Shown piece by piece: positions 33,914 through 43,199 of a stretch of 64,000 nucleotides of DNA. Under the pieces are notes generated by a model. It searched no databases, was not told where the DNA came from, and saw nothing but the letters and a program-made list of their open reading frames with translations. Origin of the DNA: Gluconacetobacter johannae (lineage in GTDB: Bacteria > Pseudomonadota > Alphaproteobacteria > Acetobacterales > Acetobacteraceae). The stretch covers positions 1-64,000 of the forward strand of contig NZ_BAQK01000070.1 of assembly GCF_025994435.1 (NCBI RefSeq), in the 5' to 3' direction. A program made the position numbers and the translations under genes. Numbering within the stretch: the first letter of the stretch is position 1; the number at the start of each line of letters is the position of its first letter.

Positions 33914-35094
33914 TGGCTTCCCTGTCACGCACTACTGTTCTGGCGGCGGGGGGCTGTGTCCTGGCCCTGCTGGTCGGCTATCAGGTCTTCGACCGGGTGC
34001 ATGCGGCAAGCGCCCTGCGTGCCGAGACCATCCGCGACGCGCTGCCCGACGTCGCCGTCATCCTGGCCAAGCCCGCGCCCAAGACGGTGACGCTGACCCT
34101 GCCGGGCAATATCGACGCCTGGTACCAGGCGCCGCTGTTCCCGCAGGCCTCGGGCTATGTGCAGATGTGGTACAAGGATTACGGCGCCGAGGTGAAGACC
34201 GGCGACATCCTGGCCGAGATCAACGCCCCCAGCCTGGACGCGCAATACGCCCAGGCCAAGGCCGATCTGGCCGAGGCGCAGGCCAAGTACAACCTGGCGG
34301 TGGTCAGCGCCAGTCGCTGGCGCGCCATGGCGAAATCGCAGGCGGTGTCGGGCCAGTCGGTCTCGGTCGCCGACGCGAACGAGAAGGCGGGCCTGGCGAG
34401 CATGCAGGCGGCCGAGCACAAGGTCGACCAGTTCGCGGCGCTGGAGCGGTTCAAGACCATCGTCGCCCCGTTCGACGGCGTGGTGACGTCGCGCGACATC
34501 AATGTCGGCGACTATGTCAGCGGCGGCGCCGGCGAGCATGGCTCGAACGGCGAGGCCAGCCAGCTCTTCACCGTGTCGGACATGCACAAGATGCGCCTGT
34601 TCGTGTCGGTGCCCGAAGTGTTCTCGTATATCCTCAAGCCCGGCATGACGGCCGAGGTCAGCGTGCCGCAGTTCCCCGACCGCACGTTCAAGGCGGACTT
34701 CCTGACCATCGCGCGGGGCTATGACCCGAACACCCGCACGGCGGTGACGGAATTCACCATCGACAACGACAGGCATGAGCTGTGGCCGGGCACGTTCGCC
34801 TCGGTCAAGCTGACCGCGGCCTCGACGCCCGGCGTGTTCGAGATCCCGACCGCCGCCCTGGTGTTCGAGGAAAAGGGCATGCAGGTCGCGGTGCTGGATG
34901 CCAACGACGTCGTGCATTATCGCAATATCGAGGTAGGGCGCATGGCCGATGGCGAGACCGACGTGACGGCCGGCGTGTCGCCCACCGACCGGATCATCAA
35001 CAATCCGCCGGCCGACCTGCTGGAAGGGCAGAAGGTGCACGTCGTCCAGCCGGCCAAGGGTTATGACGAATCCAGCGAGGAAATCGAGGGATGA
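33913..35094 (+). CDS. RND efflux periplasmic adaptor (membrane fusion protein)
   Basis: Adaptor linking the pump to the outer-membrane channel, 393 residues. One N-terminal helix (VLAAGGCVLALLVGYQVF) anchors it. A lipoyl half-motif is in LPGNIDAWYQAPLFPQASG, a helical hairpin at about 110-180 (AQYAQAKADLAEAQAKYNL), the second lipoyl half in IVAPFDGVVTSRDINVGDYV, then beta-barrel and membrane-proximal domains. It overlaps its neighbours by 1 and 4 bases, showing a tightly coupled operon. Confidence 0.94.
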   Translation: MASLSRTTVLAAGGCVLALLVGYQVFDRVHAASALRAETIRDALPDVAVILAKPAPKTVTLTLPGNIDAWYQAPLFPQASGYVQMWYKDYGAEVKTGDILAEINAPSLDAQYAQAKADLAEAQAKYNLAVVSASRWRAMAKSQAVSGQSVSVADANEKAGLASMQAAEHKVDQFAALERFKTIVAPFDGVVTSRDINVGDYVSGGAGEHGSNGEASQLFTVSDMHKMRLFVSVPEVFSYILKPGMTAEVSVPQFPDRTFKADFLTIARGYDPNTRTAVTEFTIDNDRHELWPGTFASVKLTAASTPGVFEIPTAALVFEEKGMQVAVLDANDVVHYRNIEVGRMADGETDVTAGVSPTDRIINNPPADLLEGQKVHVVQPAKGYDESSEEIEG

Positions 35095-36680
35095 TCGTGC
35101 GGTCACTGCGCCGGACCATGGTGTCCGGCGGGGCGATGCTGTCGCTGGCGGGGCTGTCCGCCTGCGACCTGGCGCCCGCCTATCACCCGCCCACCTATGT
35201 CGTGCCGGCCACCTGGCATGGGCAGACGCCGTTCGCCACCGCCACGCCGGCGGACACCCAGTTGCCGTCAAACTGGTGGACGGTGCTGCATGATCCGCAA
35301 CTGGACGCGCTGGAAGACAAGGCCATCGCCGCGAACGCGGACCTTCAGGCCGCCGCCGAACGCTTCGTGCAGGCGCGCGCCATGGTCATGCAGGCCCGCG
35401 CCGACCTGCTGCCGCATTTCGGCCTGGCCTTCGGCGCGTCCGACAACAAGCAGTCGGCCGACCGGCTGTTCCGCTACAAGGGCGCGCTGACCCAGACCGA
35501 CGAGTTCTATGGCGGCCTGGCGTCGTGGGAGCCCGATTTCTGGTCCGAAATCCGCAACCAGGTACGCATGGCGAAATATTCCGCCCAGCAGAAGGCGGCC
35601 GATTTCGCGGCGGCCCGGCTGAGCCTCCAGGCGGAACTGGCCGACGATTACGTGGCCCTGCGCGGCTATGACGCGCAGGATGCGATCTATCGCAAATCCA
35701 TCGCCTACTACCAGCAGGCGGTGTCGGTCACCCAGACGCAACTGGTCAACCAGGCGGCCCCCCGCCTGGACCTGGCCCGCGCGCAGAACCGGCTGTACGT
35801 CACCCAGGCGGCGGAACTGGACATCCTGGCCCAGCGCGAGGTGACCGAACATGCGATCGCCATCCTGACGAACAGCGCGCCGTCCGGCTTCCATATCGCG
35901 CCGGTCGATGTTCTGCATTTCACGCGGGCGACCATTCCGATGGGCGTGCCGTCCGACCTGCTGCAACGCCGCCCCGACGTCGCGTCGGCGGAACGGCAGA
36001 TGGCGCAGGCCAACCGCGCGATCGGCGTGTCGCGCGCGGCGTTCTATCCGCATATTTCGCTCAACGCGAACGGCGGGTTCGACGCCAACGGGTTCGACCT
36101 GGCCAACCTGGCGAACAGCATGTGGTCGTATGGCGCATCGGCCTCGATGCCGATCTTCGAGGGCGGGATGCGCCGCGCCGCGTTGCAGGCCTCGTGGGCC
36201 AGCTATCGCGAAACGCGCGACCATTATCGCTCGTCGGTCCTCTCGGCGTTTCGCGAGGTCGAGGACGGGCTGTCGCGCACCGACCGGCTGTGGGCGGAAA
36301 ACGACCGCCTGAAGGCGGCGGTGTCGGCCGCGCTGGACATGCAGAACATGACGATGACGCTGTACAAGGGCGGCCTGTCGGCCTACCTGGATGCGATCAT
36401 CGCGCAGGAAGCGGCGCTGGACGCGCAGATTTCGCAGGTGCAGGTCGCCACCCGCTATTTCCAGGCGGAAGTGGGCCTGATCCGCGCGCTGGGCGGCGGC
36501 TGGAACGACAGGCTGCTGCCCACGCCGGACCAGACGATGACGTTCTCGGTCCTGCAATATGACGGGCTGCACCACCCCGCGCCGGCCGGCGGAATCGCCC
36601 CTCCGGTGGACGAAACCCCGTATGACGACCTGACGGGGGCCACGACGTTACGCACGGGCACGCTGCCGACGGGAAAGTGA
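35091..36680 (+). CDS. RND efflux outer-membrane channel lipoprotein (NodT/OprM family)
   Basis: TolC-like channel of 529 residues. The signal ends in a lipobox, LSAC, followed by DLAPAYHPP, so Cys is lipidated. The OEP pattern appears twice: NWWTVLHDPQLDALEDKAIA at the start, LLQRRPDVASAERQMAQANR in the middle with the helical hairpin after it, and VSRAAFYPHISLNANGGF. Its ATG overlaps the adaptor stop (ATGA). Pump, adaptor and channel in one operon form a complete tripartite exporter. The substrate is not known. Confidence 0.94.
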   Translation: MIVRSLRRTMVSGGAMLSLAGLSACDLAPAYHPPTYVVPATWHGQTPFATATPADTQLPSNWWTVLHDPQLDALEDKAIAANADLQAAAERFVQARAMVMQARADLLPHFGLAFGASDNKQSADRLFRYKGALTQTDEFYGGLASWEPDFWSEIRNQVRMAKYSAQQKAADFAAARLSLQAELADDYVALRGYDAQDAIYRKSIAYYQQAVSVTQTQLVNQAAPRLDLARAQNRLYVTQAAELDILAQREVTEHAIAILTNSAPSGFHIAPVDVLHFTRATIPMGVPSDLLQRRPDVASAERQMAQANRAIGVSRAAFYPHISLNANGGFDANGFDLANLANSMWSYGASASMPIFEGGMRRAALQASWASYRETRDHYRSSVLSAFREVEDGLSRTDRLWAENDRLKAAVSAALDMQNMTMTLYKGGLSAYLDAIIAQEAALDAQISQVQVATRYFQAEVGLIRALGGGWNDRLLPTPDQTMTFSVLQYDGLHHPAPAGGIAPPVDETPYDDLTGATTLRTGTLPTGK

Positions 36681-36704
36681 CCGGGCGACATTGCGCGCCC
36701 GATG

Positions 36705-36733
36705 CCCGGGGCCATCTGGCCCCGGGTTTTTTT
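36705..36733 (+). terminator. Rho-independent terminator of the efflux operon
   Basis: CCCGGGGCCA pairs with TGGCCCCGGG around TC, followed by seven T. Confidence 0.95.
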
Positions 36734-36876
36734 GTGCCTGCCCGATGAGGTCGCAAACAGGCCGGGTCGCCTGGTTCCCAGGAAACGGATTATGTGATTC
36801 AGAGGGGAGGACTGGTCGAGGGACCAGGCTTCAGGGTGATGAGTGCGGGCGGGCGGCCCGTGCGGCCAGGCGGGGT

Positions 36877-37764
36877 ATGTCGATGCGACGGATGCTTTTT
36901 CCACTTCTTCTGGCGATGCCCGCCATGGCGCTGGCCGCGCCCCCGCCGGCGGCGGTGACCACCGACCCGCCCGTCGATCGCGTGCACCCGTCGGCGATGG
37001 CCCCTTTCGTCATCCCCTCGGAAGATGGCGCGCTGAACGCCGTGATGTACAGCGCGGCCGGCGCCCGGCCGCATCCGACCTTGCTGCTGCTCCACGGCTT
37101 TCCGGGCAACGAACAGAATCTCGATCTGGCCCAGGCCGCGCGTCGTGCGGGGTGGAATGTCCTCACATTCCATTATCGCGGGTCCTGGGGCAGCCCCGGT
37201 CGCTTTTCGTTCGCCCACTGCGTGCAGGATGCCGCCCATGCGCTGGCGTACCTGCGCCAGCCCCAGGTGGTCGCGCGGTTCGACATCGACCCGTCCCGGA
37301 TTGCCGTCGCCGGACACAGTCTCGGCGGCATCGTGGCCGCGCGGGTCGCAGCGGCCGACCCGCGTGTCGTCGGTACTTTCCTGATCGACCCGGCCGACTT
37401 CGCCGCGATCGGCCGCAGTTTCGTCGATCCTGAAAAGCGTGAGGCGTTCCTGGTCGATGAAGTGCGCGGGGACATGCCGCCACTGGCCGGCACCAGCGAG
37501 GCGCGCATCATGGACGAGGTGACGCATGCCGGTCCCGCGCTGGATCTGGTCGCCACGATGCCGGCCCTGTCCGGGCGGCCCCTGGCGCTGATCGGTGCAA
37601 CGCGTGGGATCGGCGCCATGGCCGAAGCCGCCGCCCGGGCCGCGCGCAAGGCAGGCGCCAAAAATCTCGATGCCGAGACTTTGGAGACCGATCACAGTTT
37701 TTCCGATGCCAGAATCGCCCTGGCCAGCCGGCTGGTGACCTGGCTGGGACAATTCCAGCACTGA
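36877..37764 (+). CDS. Secreted alpha/beta hydrolase
   Basis: Serine hydrolase of 295 residues with a signal peptide (MRRMLFPLLLAMPAMALAA). Oxyanion region LLLLHGFPGNEQNLDLA, nucleophile in AVAGHSLGGIVAARVA (G-H-S-L-G), and a late His in LETDHSFSDARIAL complete a plausible triad. It is monocistronic. Esterase or peptidase activity in the periplasm is likely; the substrate is unknown. A second ATG six bases downstream (36883) is equally possible. Confidence 0.85.
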   Translation: MSMRRMLFPLLLAMPAMALAAPPPAAVTTDPPVDRVHPSAMAPFVIPSEDGALNAVMYSAAGARPHPTLLLLHGFPGNEQNLDLAQAARRAGWNVLTFHYRGSWGSPGRFSFAHCVQDAAHALAYLRQPQVVARFDIDPSRIAVAGHSLGGIVAARVAAADPRVVGTFLIDPADFAAIGRSFVDPEKREAFLVDEVRGDMPPLAGTSEARIMDEVTHAGPALDLVATMPALSGRPLALIGATRGIGAMAEAAARAARKAGAKNLDAETLETDHSFSDARIALASRLVTWLGQFQH

Positions 37765-37822
37765 TCCCGTGTGGCGGGGTTCTTCGTTCTTTTTTGACGT
37801 TCAGGGAGCCATGTGCCGGGTC

Positions 37823-39502
37823 ATGCAAAGGCTCATAACGAATAAAAGTCTTTTTGCTTCTTTTTCTTCAGAAAAAGAAGGCATCGGCCGGCCGGTCCGG
37901 AGAGGATGGCAAGGCGCGGCATTGGCGGCACTGCTGGGGGCGTGCGTGCCTGCAGCGTCGCAGGCCGCGTCGCCCCAGGCCGGACCGGACAGCGCCTCCG
38001 CCCTGGTGGCGGCGATGCGGGCCGGGCGGCTGGCGCCCGACAGCCTGGTGCGGCGCTATCGCGCGCGCATCGCGCGGACTGACGCGGGGCCGGACGGGCT
38101 GCATGCCATCCTGGCGCTGAATCCCGACGCGGTGGCGCAGGCCGCCGCCCTGGCGCGGATGCGGCGGGTGCGCGGCCCGCTATATGGCCTGCCGATCATG
38201 GTGAAGGACAATATCGAAACGCGCGACCCACTGCCGACCACGGCGGGGTCGCTGGCGCTGCTGGGCAATGTCACGCATCGCGACGCACCGGTCATCGCGC
38301 GGCTGCGCGCGGCGGGGGCGATCGTGCTGGGCAAGGGCAACCTGTCGGAATGGGCCAATTTCCGCTCGGCCCACGCCAGCAGCGGATGGAGCGCCGTGGG
38401 CGGCCTGACGCGCAATCCGTACGATCGCGCGCGGACGGCCTGCGGCTCCAGCGCCGGCAGCGCCGTTGCCGTGGCGGCCGGGCTGGCCGCGGCGGCCATC
38501 GGGACCGAGACCAACGGGTCGGTCACCTGCCCGGCGGCGGTCAACGGCATCGTCGGGCTGAAGCCGACGGTGGGGCTGGTGTCACGTACCTTCGTCGTGC
38601 CGATTTCGGCCAGCCAGGATACGCCCGGCCCGATGACGCGCACCGTGCGCGATGCGGCACTGCTGCTGGGCGTCATGGCCGGGTCGGACCCCGCCGACCC
38701 CGCGACGGCGCAGGCCGACCGCCATCGCGCCGATTATCTGGCGGGCCTGACGCCCGACGCCCTGCGCGGGCGGCGGATCGGGGTGCTGCGCTTCGCCCAG
38801 GGCAAAAACCCCGAGCTGCGCGCGGTGTTCGACGCCGCCCTGGCGCGGCTGCGCGCGCAGGGCGCGACCCTGGTCGAAATCGGCGAATTTGATCGGAAAT
38901 CTCTGGGTGATGCCGAACTGACGGTTCTGCTGTCCGAATTCCGCACCGGGGTGAATGTCTATCTGGCGCAGACCCCGCCGGCGGTGAAAACCCGCGACCT
39001 GACAGCCCTGATCGCGTTCGACGTCGCACATGCCGATCGTGAAATGCCGTCGTTTGAACAGGATATATTTGAAGAGTCCGACAAGGCGCCGGCCCTGTCC
39101 GACCCGGCCTACCTGACGGCGCGGGCCACCGCGCGGCGGCTTGCCGGGGCAGAGGGCATCGACGCCATGCTGGCGCACGACCGGCTGGACGCCCTGGTGG
39201 CGCCCACGACCGGCCCGGCCTGGCTGACCGACCTGGTCCTGGGCGACCGGCCGGGTGACGGGACGGGCGCGGGGACGCTGGCGGCGGTGGCCGGCTACCC
39301 GCATCTCAGCGTGCCGATGGGCCGGGTGCGGGGCCTGCCGGTCGGATTGTCCTTTATCGGCACGGCCTGGTCGGAACCGGCCCTGCTGGCGATGGGTTAT
39401 GCCTACGAGCAGGCCATGGCTGGGGGCCAGGGTCTTACGCCGCAGCAATTTCCGCCCGATGGGCGGTCACCAGGTCGGCCAGCGAATCGAAGCGGAAATT
39501 GA
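37823..39502 (+). CDS. Amidase signature family protein, probable lipoprotein
   Basis: Amidase of the Ser-cisSer-Lys class. Catalytic Lys in LPIMVKDNIETRD; the Gly/Ser-rich signature TACGSSAGSAVAVAAGLAAA and TETNGSVTCPAAVNGIVGLK hold both serines. A lipobox-like LLGAC follows RRGWQGAALAA, suggesting membrane anchoring. The start is uncertain: a family C repeat lies between the ATG codons at 37811/37823 and the mature part, and no good in-frame start follows it. The C-terminus overlaps the convergent HAD gene by 68 bases. Confidence 0.85.
   Translation: MQRLITNKSLFASFSSEKEGIGRPVRRGWQGAALAALLGACVPAASQAASPQAGPDSASALVAAMRAGRLAPDSLVRRYRARIARTDAGPDGLHAILALNPDAVAQAAALARMRRVRGPLYGLPIMVKDNIETRDPLPTTAGSLALLGNVTHRDAPVIARLRAAGAIVLGKGNLSEWANFRSAHASSGWSAVGGLTRNPYDRARTACGSSAGSAVAVAAGLAAAAIGTETNGSVTCPAAVNGIVGLKPTVGLVSRTFVVPISASQDTPGPMTRTVRDAALLLGVMAGSDPADPATAQADRHRADYLAGLTPDALRGRRIGVLRFAQGKNPELRAVFDAALARLRAQGATLVEIGEFDRKSLGDAELTVLLSEFRTGVNVYLAQTPPAVKTRDLTALIAFDVAHADREMPSFEQDIFEESDKAPALSDPAYLTARATARRLAGAEGIDAMLAHDRLDALVAPTTGPAWLTDLVLGDRPGDGTGAGTLAAVAGYPHLSVPMGRVRGLPVGLSFIGTAWSEPALLAMGYAYEQAMAGGQGLTPQQFPPDGRSPGRPANRSGN
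37832..37881. repeat. AT-rich hairpin repeat, family C copy 1
   Basis: Contains AACGAATAAAAGTCTTTTTG and then CTTCTTTTTC-TTCA-GAAAAAGAAG, a 10-bp perfect stem. A related copy is found at 63648. The sequence is sharply AT-rich against its surroundings. Confidence 0.75.
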
Positions 39503-40160
39503 CGTTGGGCATCGCCCCCGGCTCCATCGTCGCGCCGAGGCCCGGCCGGGCGTGCCGGCGCGCGATCCAGCAGGACGCCAGGCCGAAGGCGTTGGCGGGC
39601 ACATGGTCGTGGAACAGGCTTTCCGCCGTATGCAGCACGTCCCGCGCCGACAGGCCCAGATCGTGCAGATGTTCCAGCATGTATTCGAAATTTCGATGCG
39701 ATGGCTTGTAAGATCCAATGTCCTCGGCCGTGTACACGGCATCGAAGGCGACGTGCAGCCGCGCGTTGGTGGCGGCGAAGGACGGCATGTCGACATTCGA
39801 CAGCACGACCAGGCGGAAATGCCGTTTCAGATAGGCCAGGGCGGCGACCGTATCGGGGAAGGCGGGCCAGGACGGGATGGATCGCCCGTAGGCCTCGGCG
39901 TCCGCCAGGCTGACCGGCAGGCCCCATTCCTCGGCCAGGCGACGATAGACGGTGGCCAGGATCGCCGGGTAGGGGCGGCCGGGTGTCCATTGCTGCTGCC
40001 GGGATTCGTGGCGGGCATGCACCTGCAGGATCGCGTGGTGGTTGACCGGGCCGGACAACTGGTCGATCAGCGGCGCCAGCCCCTGCAGAATGCCGGTCTC
40101 CCAATCAATCAGGGTGCCATAGCAATCGAAGGTCAGGAGCTTGAAGTCGCTCAGCTTCAT
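39435..40160 (-). CDS. Haloacid dehalogenase type II (HAD superfamily)
   Basis: Hydrolase of 241 residues. Nucleophile Asp in LLTFDCYGTLIDWETG, Thr/Ser motif RLVVLSNVD, Lys in GSYKPSHRNFEYML and the acidic end in LHTAESLFHDHVPANAFG. This order and the CYGTLIDWE form are those of L-2-haloacid dehalogenases, although activity on other substrates is possible. ATG 40160 is used; a longer start at 40283 adds a tail outside the family. It stands alone on the minus strand. Confidence 0.9.
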   Translation of the reverse strand: MKLSDFKLLTFDCYGTLIDWETGILQGLAPLIDQLSGPVNHHAILQVHARHESRQQQWTPGRPYPAILATVYRRLAEEWGLPVSLADAEAYGRSIPSWPAFPDTVAALAYLKRHFRLVVLSNVDMPSFAATNARLHVAFDAVYTAEDIGSYKPSHRNFEYMLEHLHDLGLSARDVLHTAESLFHDHVPANAFGLASCWIARRHARPGLGATMEPGAMPNVNFRFDSLADLVTAHRAEIAAA

Positions 40161-40392
40161 CGTGGGTGTTCCCGGGATATGTCCGCCCGGCGCCGGGCGG
40201 TCGCGGCCCCGGAGATTCGTTGTGATACCGATCCGCCACCAGTATGCCGACAGCGCCGCCGGGCGGCAATCGTATCCTGGCAATCATATCCGGCAGGCCG
40301 GCCCCACACCCGAAGTGCATGCAAAACATTACGATTGAAGAATGCTTGGGAAAGGATTTCAAAAAATCCGCCCGATTGATCGGTTTTGTTGT

Positions 40393-40941
40393 TCAAACGT
40401 CGGCCATCCGCTCTCCATGATCGGGGTCCAGGGCTTCAGGCCCTGGTGGGTTCGGGCAACGCCCGACCTTCCGGGCGACCGTCGTCACCGGCGCATGGTG
40501 GACCGGAAAATTCACCGAGCGCGCGATGAAGCAGGTGTCGTGCGCCACGCGATGCAGGGCCTCGGCCGCCACGACGTCCGACCCGGCGGCCAGGGTCACG
40601 CGCGGGCGCAGGGTCACCTCGGTGAACTGTCCGGCGCCGTCGTCCTGTTCGGCCATCGTGCCTTCGGCCGCGTCCTCATACGCCGTGACGACGATGCCGG
40701 CCTGCGCGCACAGGCCCAGGTACCAGAGCTGATGGCAGGCGGCCAGCGCGGCCAGCAGCAGTTCCTCGGGGTTCCAGCAGGCGGGGTCGCCCCGGAAGGC
40801 CGGATCGGACGATCCCTCGATCGGCGGTTTGCCGGGGCTGGTGATGCGGTGGGACCGGTCATAGGCCCGGTGGGACGCCGTGCCGTCACCCCGGTGGCCC
40901 GTCCAGGTCACGGTCAGGGCATAGCGGTGGGTCTTGTCCAT
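40393..40941 (-). CDS. OsmC/Ohr-like peroxidase with repeat-encoded C-terminus
   Basis: Thiol peroxidase family protein, 182 residues. The two active cysteines are in LAALAACHQLWYLGL and VAHDTCFIARSVNFPV. OsmC proteins normally end soon after the second motif. Here about 25 extra residues (VGRCPNPPGPEALDPDHGE and neighbours) come from translation of a family B repeat inserted at the 3' end. The fold should be intact. Role: likely detoxification of organic peroxides in the cytoplasm. Confidence 0.88.
   Translation of the reverse strand: MDKTHRYALTVTWTGHRGDGTASHRAYDRSHRITSPGKPPIEGSSDPAFRGDPACWNPEELLLAALAACHQLWYLGLCAQAGIVVTAYEDAAEGTMAEQDDGAGQFTEVTLRPRVTLAAGSDVVAAEALHRVAHDTCFIARSVNFPVHHAPVTTVARKVGRCPNPPGPEALDPDHGERMADV
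40420..40470. repeat. Intergenic repeat family B, inside the OsmC 3' end
   Basis: TCGGGGTCCAGGGCTTCAGG, then CCCTGGTGGG and TTCGGGCAACGCCCGACC. The parts CCAGGGCTTCAGGCCCTGG and TCGGGCAACGCCCGA are hairpins. It is the inverse of the copy at 57368. Confidence 0.85.
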
Positions 40942-40972
40942 CGGGCGGTTCCTTCTTCCCCGTCGCCGTCTC

Positions 40973-41368
40973 TCAGGATTCGGATGGCAGGTCCGCCACG
41001 TCGATGCACCACGCCGCCTTCGACGCGGTGAAGATCTGGCGGGCGGGCTTCATGTCCGGCGTGCTGTCCAGCGTGCCGGCCGGGACGATCATGAACTGGC
41101 CGTTGCGGGTGACGTGCGGCACGGGCGTGCCGCACACGCGGCAGGTCGAGGCCGCGAAGCTGCGCGCCGTCGGCAGGTCCCAGCGCAGGATGTGGGCCTC
41201 GCCCGCCGTCCAGGACACATCTTCCGGCCGGGCAATCAGGTTGGCGGCGAAGGACGACCCCGTGACCTTGCGGCAGCGCCCGCAATGGCACAGCACGAAA
41301 TCCAGCGGCTGGCCGTCGATCCGATAGGTTACGCTGCCGCACAGGCAGCTTCCGTGCAAGGTGCTCAT
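40973..41368 (-). CDS. GFA/CENP-V family zinc protein
   Basis: Small protein of 131 residues with the family's zinc cysteines: GSCLCGSVTYRI at the start, VLCHCGRCRKVTGSSFAANL, and TCRVCGTPV. Relatives include proteins named glutathione-dependent formaldehyde-activating enzyme, but that activity is doubtful for most members, so no reaction is assigned. It lies between OsmC and RlmB genes on the same strand, with 31 and 40 bases around it. Confidence 0.9.
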   Translation of the reverse strand: MSTLHGSCLCGSVTYRIDGQPLDFVLCHCGRCRKVTGSSFAANLIARPEDVSWTAGEAHILRWDLPTARSFAASTCRVCGTPVPHVTRNGQFMIVPAGTLDSTPDMKPARQIFTASKAAWCIDVADLPSES

Positions 41369-41408
41369 GTCATCCTTTCCTGGCTGAGGGGGCGCCGCGC
41401 GGACGGGG

Positions 41409-42263
41409 TCAGCTCACCCCGGCGCGGGCCAGTTCGTACAGGGCGACGGCGGCGGCGTTGGAGACGTTGAGGCTCTCCATGTCGCCCGGCATGGCCAGCC
41501 CCGAGATTTCGTCGCAATGTTCGCGTGTCAGCCGGCGCAGACCGTCGCCCTCGGCCCCCAGGACCAGCGCCACGCGCCGCTTGCCGAACGACGTGCCGTC
41601 CAGCACCCCGCCGCCGGCATCCAGCCCGACGACCCAGAACCCCCGGTCCTTCAGCGCATCCAGCGTCCGCGCCAGGTTCACCACCCGCAGCAGCGGCACG
41701 ATTTCCAGCGCGCCGGATGCGGCCTTGGCCAGCGCCCCGGTCTCGTCGGGTGCGTTGCGTTCCATCACCACCACGGCGGCGGCGCGGAAGGCGGCGGCCG
41801 AGCGCAGGATGGCGCCCACGTTGCGCGGGTCGGTCACCTGGTCCAGCAGCAGGACCGGCCCCGGCCGGTCGATGACATCATCCACCGCCAGGGACGGCAG
41901 CGCGTCGGTCAGCACGGCGATGCCCTGGTGCACGGCATCGCGCCCGCACAGGGCGTCCAGCCGGCTGCGGTCGGTGCGGTGCGGCTGCATCGGCAGGGGT
42001 GCGCCCAGACGCTCGCGCAGGGCGGCCTCGCCCTCCTCGGTGGTCAGGATCTGCCGGATGCGCCGCTCGGGGTTGGCCAGCGCCGCCAGTGCCGGGTGCA
42101 GCCCGTACAGCCAGTAGGTCCCGCGCGGCGGCGTGCCACGGGGCGACGCGGCACCGCGCTGCCGCGACGGGCGGGCGGTGTCGGAAGGGGCCTGCGGGTC
42201 CGTCCGTCCGGACGGGCGCTGGGCGGTTCGGGCGTCGGGACGACGCGGCGGGCGATTACGCAT
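41409..42263 (-). CDS. rlmB: 23S rRNA (guanosine-2'-O-)-methyltransferase RlmB, SpoU/TrmH family
   Basis: SAM-dependent 2'-O-methylation of 23S rRNA. The 284 residues include a long basic and Pro-rich N-tail (1-45), a substrate-binding domain (YWLYGLHPALAALANPERR) and the SPOUT knot with its motifs: LLLDQVTDPRNVGAILRSAA, VLGAEGDGLRRLT and LNVSNAAAVALYE. The tail is likely a local extension. It is the last gene before tRNA-Tyr and is transcribed away from it. Confidence 0.93.
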   Translation of the reverse strand: MRNRPPRRPDARTAQRPSGRTDPQAPSDTARPSRQRGAASPRGTPPRGTYWLYGLHPALAALANPERRIRQILTTEEGEAALRERLGAPLPMQPHRTDRSRLDALCGRDAVHQGIAVLTDALPSLAVDDVIDRPGPVLLLDQVTDPRNVGAILRSAAAFRAAAVVVMERNAPDETGALAKAASGALEIVPLLRVVNLARTLDALKDRGFWVVGLDAGGGVLDGTSFGKRRVALVLGAEGDGLRRLTREHCDEISGLAMPGDMESLNVSNAAAVALYELARAGVS

Positions 42264-42367
42264 GGCCCGATATAGGCCGAACTGCGCCGCCCGTCACGCC
42301 GTCGCGCGCAACGGCGGCGAAGGGGCATTGACACGCCGTCCGGATGGAACTAACCACCCTGTCACAC

Positions 42368-42453
42368 GGAGGGATGCCCGAGTGGCTAAAGGGGGCGGAC
42401 TGTAAATCCGCTGGCGTACGCCTACGTTGGTTCGAATCCAACTCCCTCCACCA
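42368..42453 (+). tRNA. tRNA-Tyr (anticodon GTA), CCA encoded
   Basis: Acceptor stem GGAGGGA (42368-42374) pairs with TCCCTCC (42443-42449), discriminator A, CCA 42451-42453. The anticodon stem GCGGA/TCCGC holds loop CTGTAAA with GTA at 42402-42404. A long variable arm with GGCGTACGCC marks a class II tRNA, as expected for tyrosine. The T arm has GTTGG-TTCGAAT-CCAAC. The 3' end is the attachment site of the next element. Confidence 0.97.
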
Positions 42454-42454
42454 G
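42437..42454 (+). repeat. attL direct repeat (tRNA 3' end)
   Basis: TCCAACTCCCTCCACCAG, identical to 45367-45384. It covers part of the T arm, the 3' acceptor strand and CCA. Confidence 0.9.
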
Positions 42455-42585
42455 CACACTAAAACCCCATAAAAATCAACCACTTATCTTGTGCAAGCGT
42501 TACATCTATGTAGCTTTGCGTTACAGGTTGAGTGTTCACCCGTCCCGTTTAGGTAGGTCTGACCACGGGAACGGGCGCGGGTGTC

Positions 42586-43190
42586 ATGCACAGTCTGATG
42601 ATTCGGGGACGGACCTACTGTGTCCGTTTCATCATTCCGAAAGATCGCTGGGAAGACGCTGGCCATGTGCTCCAATCCCCGACAGGTCGCTGTAGAGACA
42701 TTGTTAAGACCCTCGGCACCCGCGACCACAGAGAGGCTGTCAAACGCCGCTCCAAGGCCTGGACCTGATCCGTGAGATCTTAACCGCCGCCTTGTAGAAG
42801 CCGGTCTACGGCCCTTAGACGGCTGGAACCCTGCGTGGGCATCGAAGGAGCGATCCTGGGCGGACGATCAGATCCTAGAAGCCCGCCGGACCGTAACAGC
42901 CGCCAGAGACACCCCACGATACAATGATGACGGTGAGGCACTGCCATCTGAACGCGATACGGTCATGGACCTGGTGCGCGACCGTCTGGACGAACAGGTG
43001 GATCGGATAGGCGGAAAGGCCGGGGTCGAGTTCTATCGCCGGGCTGTTGATGTCGTCACAGGACAGGCAACGCCGCTAGGGCCTCTGATTGATCGTTGGA
43101 TCAGGGACATCGACGGCACCGTTAAGAAACAGATGATCGGCCAGCACCGAATATGCCTTCCGGCTGCTGGGGGAATAACCGGTCCACCGG
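42586..43190 (+). pseudogene. Frameshifted site-specific (tyrosine) integrase
   Basis: The first 60 codons, MHSLMIRGRTYCVRFIIPKD then TLGTRDHREAVKRRSKAW, match the start of phage integrases with an N-terminal DUF6538-like domain. The frame is then lost at 42766. Integrase-like text reappears in other frames, for example QATPLGPLIDRWIRDIDGTV (about 43060-43120) and STEYAFRLLGE (about 43145). No catalytic R-H-R-Y domain can be read, so that part is deleted. The location beside attL supports the identity. Confidence 0.75.
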
Positions 43191-43199
43191 ATATGATGG

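Noticed and set aside
30533..33928. Open reading frame of over 1100 codons antisense to the efflux pump
   Set aside because: It is very rich in Arg, His, Asp and Gln, has no domain pattern, and mirrors the codon positions of the RND gene on the other strand, whose protein motifs are beyond doubt. Long antisense frames are expected in GC-rich DNA.
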